A stretch of DNA of 6,720 bases, taken from NCBI GenBank assembly GCA_947463665.1, contig CANHUD010000134.1:1-6720 (forward strand), written 5' to 3'. Shown piece by piece: positions 5,402 through 6,720 of the stretch. The notes under the pieces were generated by a model. That model ran no database searches and was not told the origin of the DNA. It saw nothing but the letters and a program-made list of their open reading frames with translations. The position numbers and the translations under genes were made by a program. Numbering within the stretch: the stretch's first letter is position 1; every line of letters begins with the position of its first letter. Source of the DNA: Sphingobacteriales bacterium. Lineage in GTDB: Bacteria; Bacteroidota; Bacteroidia; Chitinophagales; Chitinophagaceae.

Positions 5402-6631
5402 TTAAAGAATGATCATTCCATCACCGTAACTTAAAAAGCGGTAGCCGTTATCGAGGGCATGCTGATAGATTTCCTTCCATTTTTCTCCCGTGAATGCTGC
5501 TATCAGGAGCAATAGCGTTGATTGCGGCTGGTGAAAATTTGTGACGATTCCTTTTACAAGTCCTAATGGATATCCCGGAGTGATCAGCAATCTGGTTTTA
5601 CAGATCAGGCGGGTCATTTGTCTTTTTTCCATATAACCGATCAGGTTATTAATTGCTGATTCAGCCGGTATTTTTTGGCTGATCCATTTATCATAGATCT
5701 CCCATTGCTGCATTTCCAGTTCTGCCAGTGTGAGATCCGGCTGATGGCTGCACTTTACACCCATCCAGTAGAGGGATTCGAGTGTTCGGAGCGAGGTGGT
5801 TCCTACCACATAAACCTGTGGGGTGGCAGATAATTCGCGGAGTGTCTGGATATCTACATCGATGAATTCTGCATGCATATCGTGTCCTTCCAGTTGTTCG
5901 GATTTCACCGGTTTGAAGGTGCCGGCACCCACATGCAGGGTAACGTACTGGATATTGGTTTTTTTCTGCTGCAGCTGCTGAAAGATATGATCTGTAAAAT
6001 GAAGGCCGGCTGTGGGAGCGGCAACAGATCCTTCTGCCTGTGCGTAGATTGTCTGATAGCGTTCGGAATCGGCTGCTTCTGATTCTCTTTTGAGATAAGG
6101 CGGCAGGGGGATAATGCCTGCCTGGTGAAGGATTTCGGCAAAGGTAGCTTCAGGGTTGTTCCACCACAGGCGGATCAGGAAACAATCTGCGAGGTGGGCG
6201 GTAATTTCTGCCGAAAGCGTATCTTCTTCCACTGATTTTTCGAGAATCATTCCTTTTTTCCATTTACTGGCGCCACCTACGAGGCATTTCCAGTAAACTT
6301 CTTTTTTTTCCAGCATGGCCGTCTGAATGTCCGGATATCGCTCGTCCGGTTCAAGGGCGAATACTTCAATCAGGCCTCCGGATGGTTTGCGGAAAAGGAT
6401 GCGGGCTTCCACCACTTTGGTATTGTTGAAGACCAGCGTACTGCCTTCCGGGAGGTAGTCCGCAATGTTTCGGTAGATGTCTTCCTGTATCTGTCCGTCT
6501 TTCCAGACCAGCAATCGGGAACTATCGCGCTGCTCCAGTGGGAATTTTGCTATCCGATCTTCCGGTAAATCGTAGTTAAAATCCGCTATTCGAATCGTTC
6601 TTGGGTTAGGAAACGCCTTCATGTCTATCAT
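5402..6631 (-). CDS. queA: S-adenosylmethionine:tRNA ribosyltransferase-isomerase
   Basis: QueA transfers and isomerises the ribosyl part of S-adenosylmethionine onto 7-aminomethyl-7-deazaguanine at the wobble position of certain tRNAs. The product is epoxyqueuosine, the penultimate step of queuosine synthesis in the cytoplasm. The protein (409 aa) shows the family landmarks in order: IRIADFNYDLPEDRIAKFPL near the start, FNNTKVVEAR (68-77), GSVAAPTAGLHFT (201-213), HVGAGTFKPV (233-242), GTTSLRTLES (277-286), TNFHQPQSTLLL (364-375) and YRFLSYGDGM (397-406). It is longer than E. coli QueA (about 356 aa). Much of the excess lies between GTTSLRTLES and TNFH, a region typically longer in Bacteroidota homologues. 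The frame is open to an ATG at 6700, but those 23 extra residues match nothing in the family. ATG at 6631 is preceded by GGTGG; ATG at 6622 (MKAFPNP) is nearly as likely. Other queuosine genes are absent from the window. Confidence 0.97.
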   Translation of the reverse strand: MIDMKAFPNPRTIRIADFNYDLPEDRIAKFPLEQRDSSRLLVWKDGQIQEDIYRNIADYLPEGSTLVFNNTKVVEARILFRKPSGGLIEVFALEPDERYPDIQTAMLEKKEVYWKCLVGGASKWKKGMILEKSVEEDTLSAEITAHLADCFLIRLWWNNPEATFAEILHQAGIIPLPPYLKRESEAADSERYQTIYAQAEGSVAAPTAGLHFTDHIFQQLQQKKTNIQYVTLHVGAGTFKPVKSEQLEGHDMHAEFIDVDIQTLRELSATPQVYVVGTTSLRTLESLYWMGVKCSHQPDLTLAELEMQQWEIYDKWISQKIPAESAINNLIGYMEKRQMTRLICKTRLLITPGYPLGLVKGIVTNFHQPQSTLLLLIAAFTGEKWKEIYQHALDNGYRFLSYGDGMIIL

Positions 6632-6649
6632 AATGCCACCATTACAGAC

Positions 6650-6701
6650 TAATTCACAAGTTATGCACGCAATATCCACCGTTTTTTTGGCTTTTCGCAC
6701 A
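6650..6701 (+). other. Phased DnaA-box-like 9-mers upstream of queA
   Basis: Four near matches to TTWTNCACA lie in the same orientation: TAATTCACA (6650-6658, 8/9), TTATGCACG (6661-6669, 8/9), ATATCCACC (6672-6680, 7/9) and TTTCGCACA (6693-6701, 8/9). The start-to-start spacings are 11, 11 and 21 bp, near whole helical turns. T-rich DNA surrounds and follows the last box (runs at 6682-6688, 6702-6706 and 6712-6717). None is a perfect box. It may be a DnaA-responsive region or part of an origin continuing beyond the window, or chance; it also contains whatever promoter queA uses. Confidence 0.28.
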
Positions 6702-6720
6702 TTTTTAGGGCTTTTTTGAG

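Noticed and set aside
6632..6700. N-terminal extension of queA to the ATG at 6700 (23 extra residues).
   Set aside because: The extra residues match nothing in the QueA family, whose N-terminus aligns just after the ATGs at 6631/6622, and the stretch coincides with DNA that looks intergenic (DnaA-box-like sites, T-runs).
1..6720. A new defence, mobile or biosynthetic gene system spanning the window.
   Set aside because: All genes belong to known core or single-domain families, no transposase, integrase, repeat array or att-like duplication is visible, and only atpD-atpC share an operon.

Overview
This window looks like a chromosomal core region of a Bacteroidota bacterium, probably from the Chitinophagales/Chitinophagaceae. 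Four things point there. The atpD-atpC pair stands apart from the other ATP synthase genes and sits behind a TAnnTTTG-type promoter. The epsilon subunit is very short. AtpD and QueA are longer than their E. coli counterparts at internal positions, as I recall for this phylum. The sensor kinase has the simple membrane architecture common there. Base composition and coding style look even throughout, and I see no insertion sequence, CRISPR array, tRNA, rRNA or phage gene.

Layout from left to right: (1) the 3' part of a glycerol facilitator gene of the aquaporin superfamily (+), ending 12 bp before (2) a convergent gene for a small retropepsin-like aspartic protease (-). (3) A divergent gene (+) encodes an exported glyoxalase/VOC-fold protein. 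(4) A Bacteroidota-type promoter leads into atpD and atpC (+), the F1 beta and epsilon subunits, closed by a strong intrinsic terminator. (5) A convergent yqgE/AlgH-family gene (-) follows. (6) A 167-bp divergent regulatory region separates it from (7) a membrane sensor histidine kinase gene (+), which ends 3 bp from (8) the convergent queA gene (-) for queuosine synthesis in tRNA. (9) The last ~70 bp, upstream of queA, hold four phased DnaA-box-like 9-mers beside T-rich DNA.

The genes do not form one pathway. Only atpD and atpC are clearly a functional operon. The strands alternate as +, -, +, ++, -, +, -, so nearly every gene is its own transcription unit, with tight convergent ends and divergent starts. 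I find no convincing new multi-gene system. The points most worth checking are the phased DnaA-box-like array at the right edge, the histidine kinase without an adjacent response regulator, and the 10-11 bp phased TTAA-type repeats upstream of that kinase.
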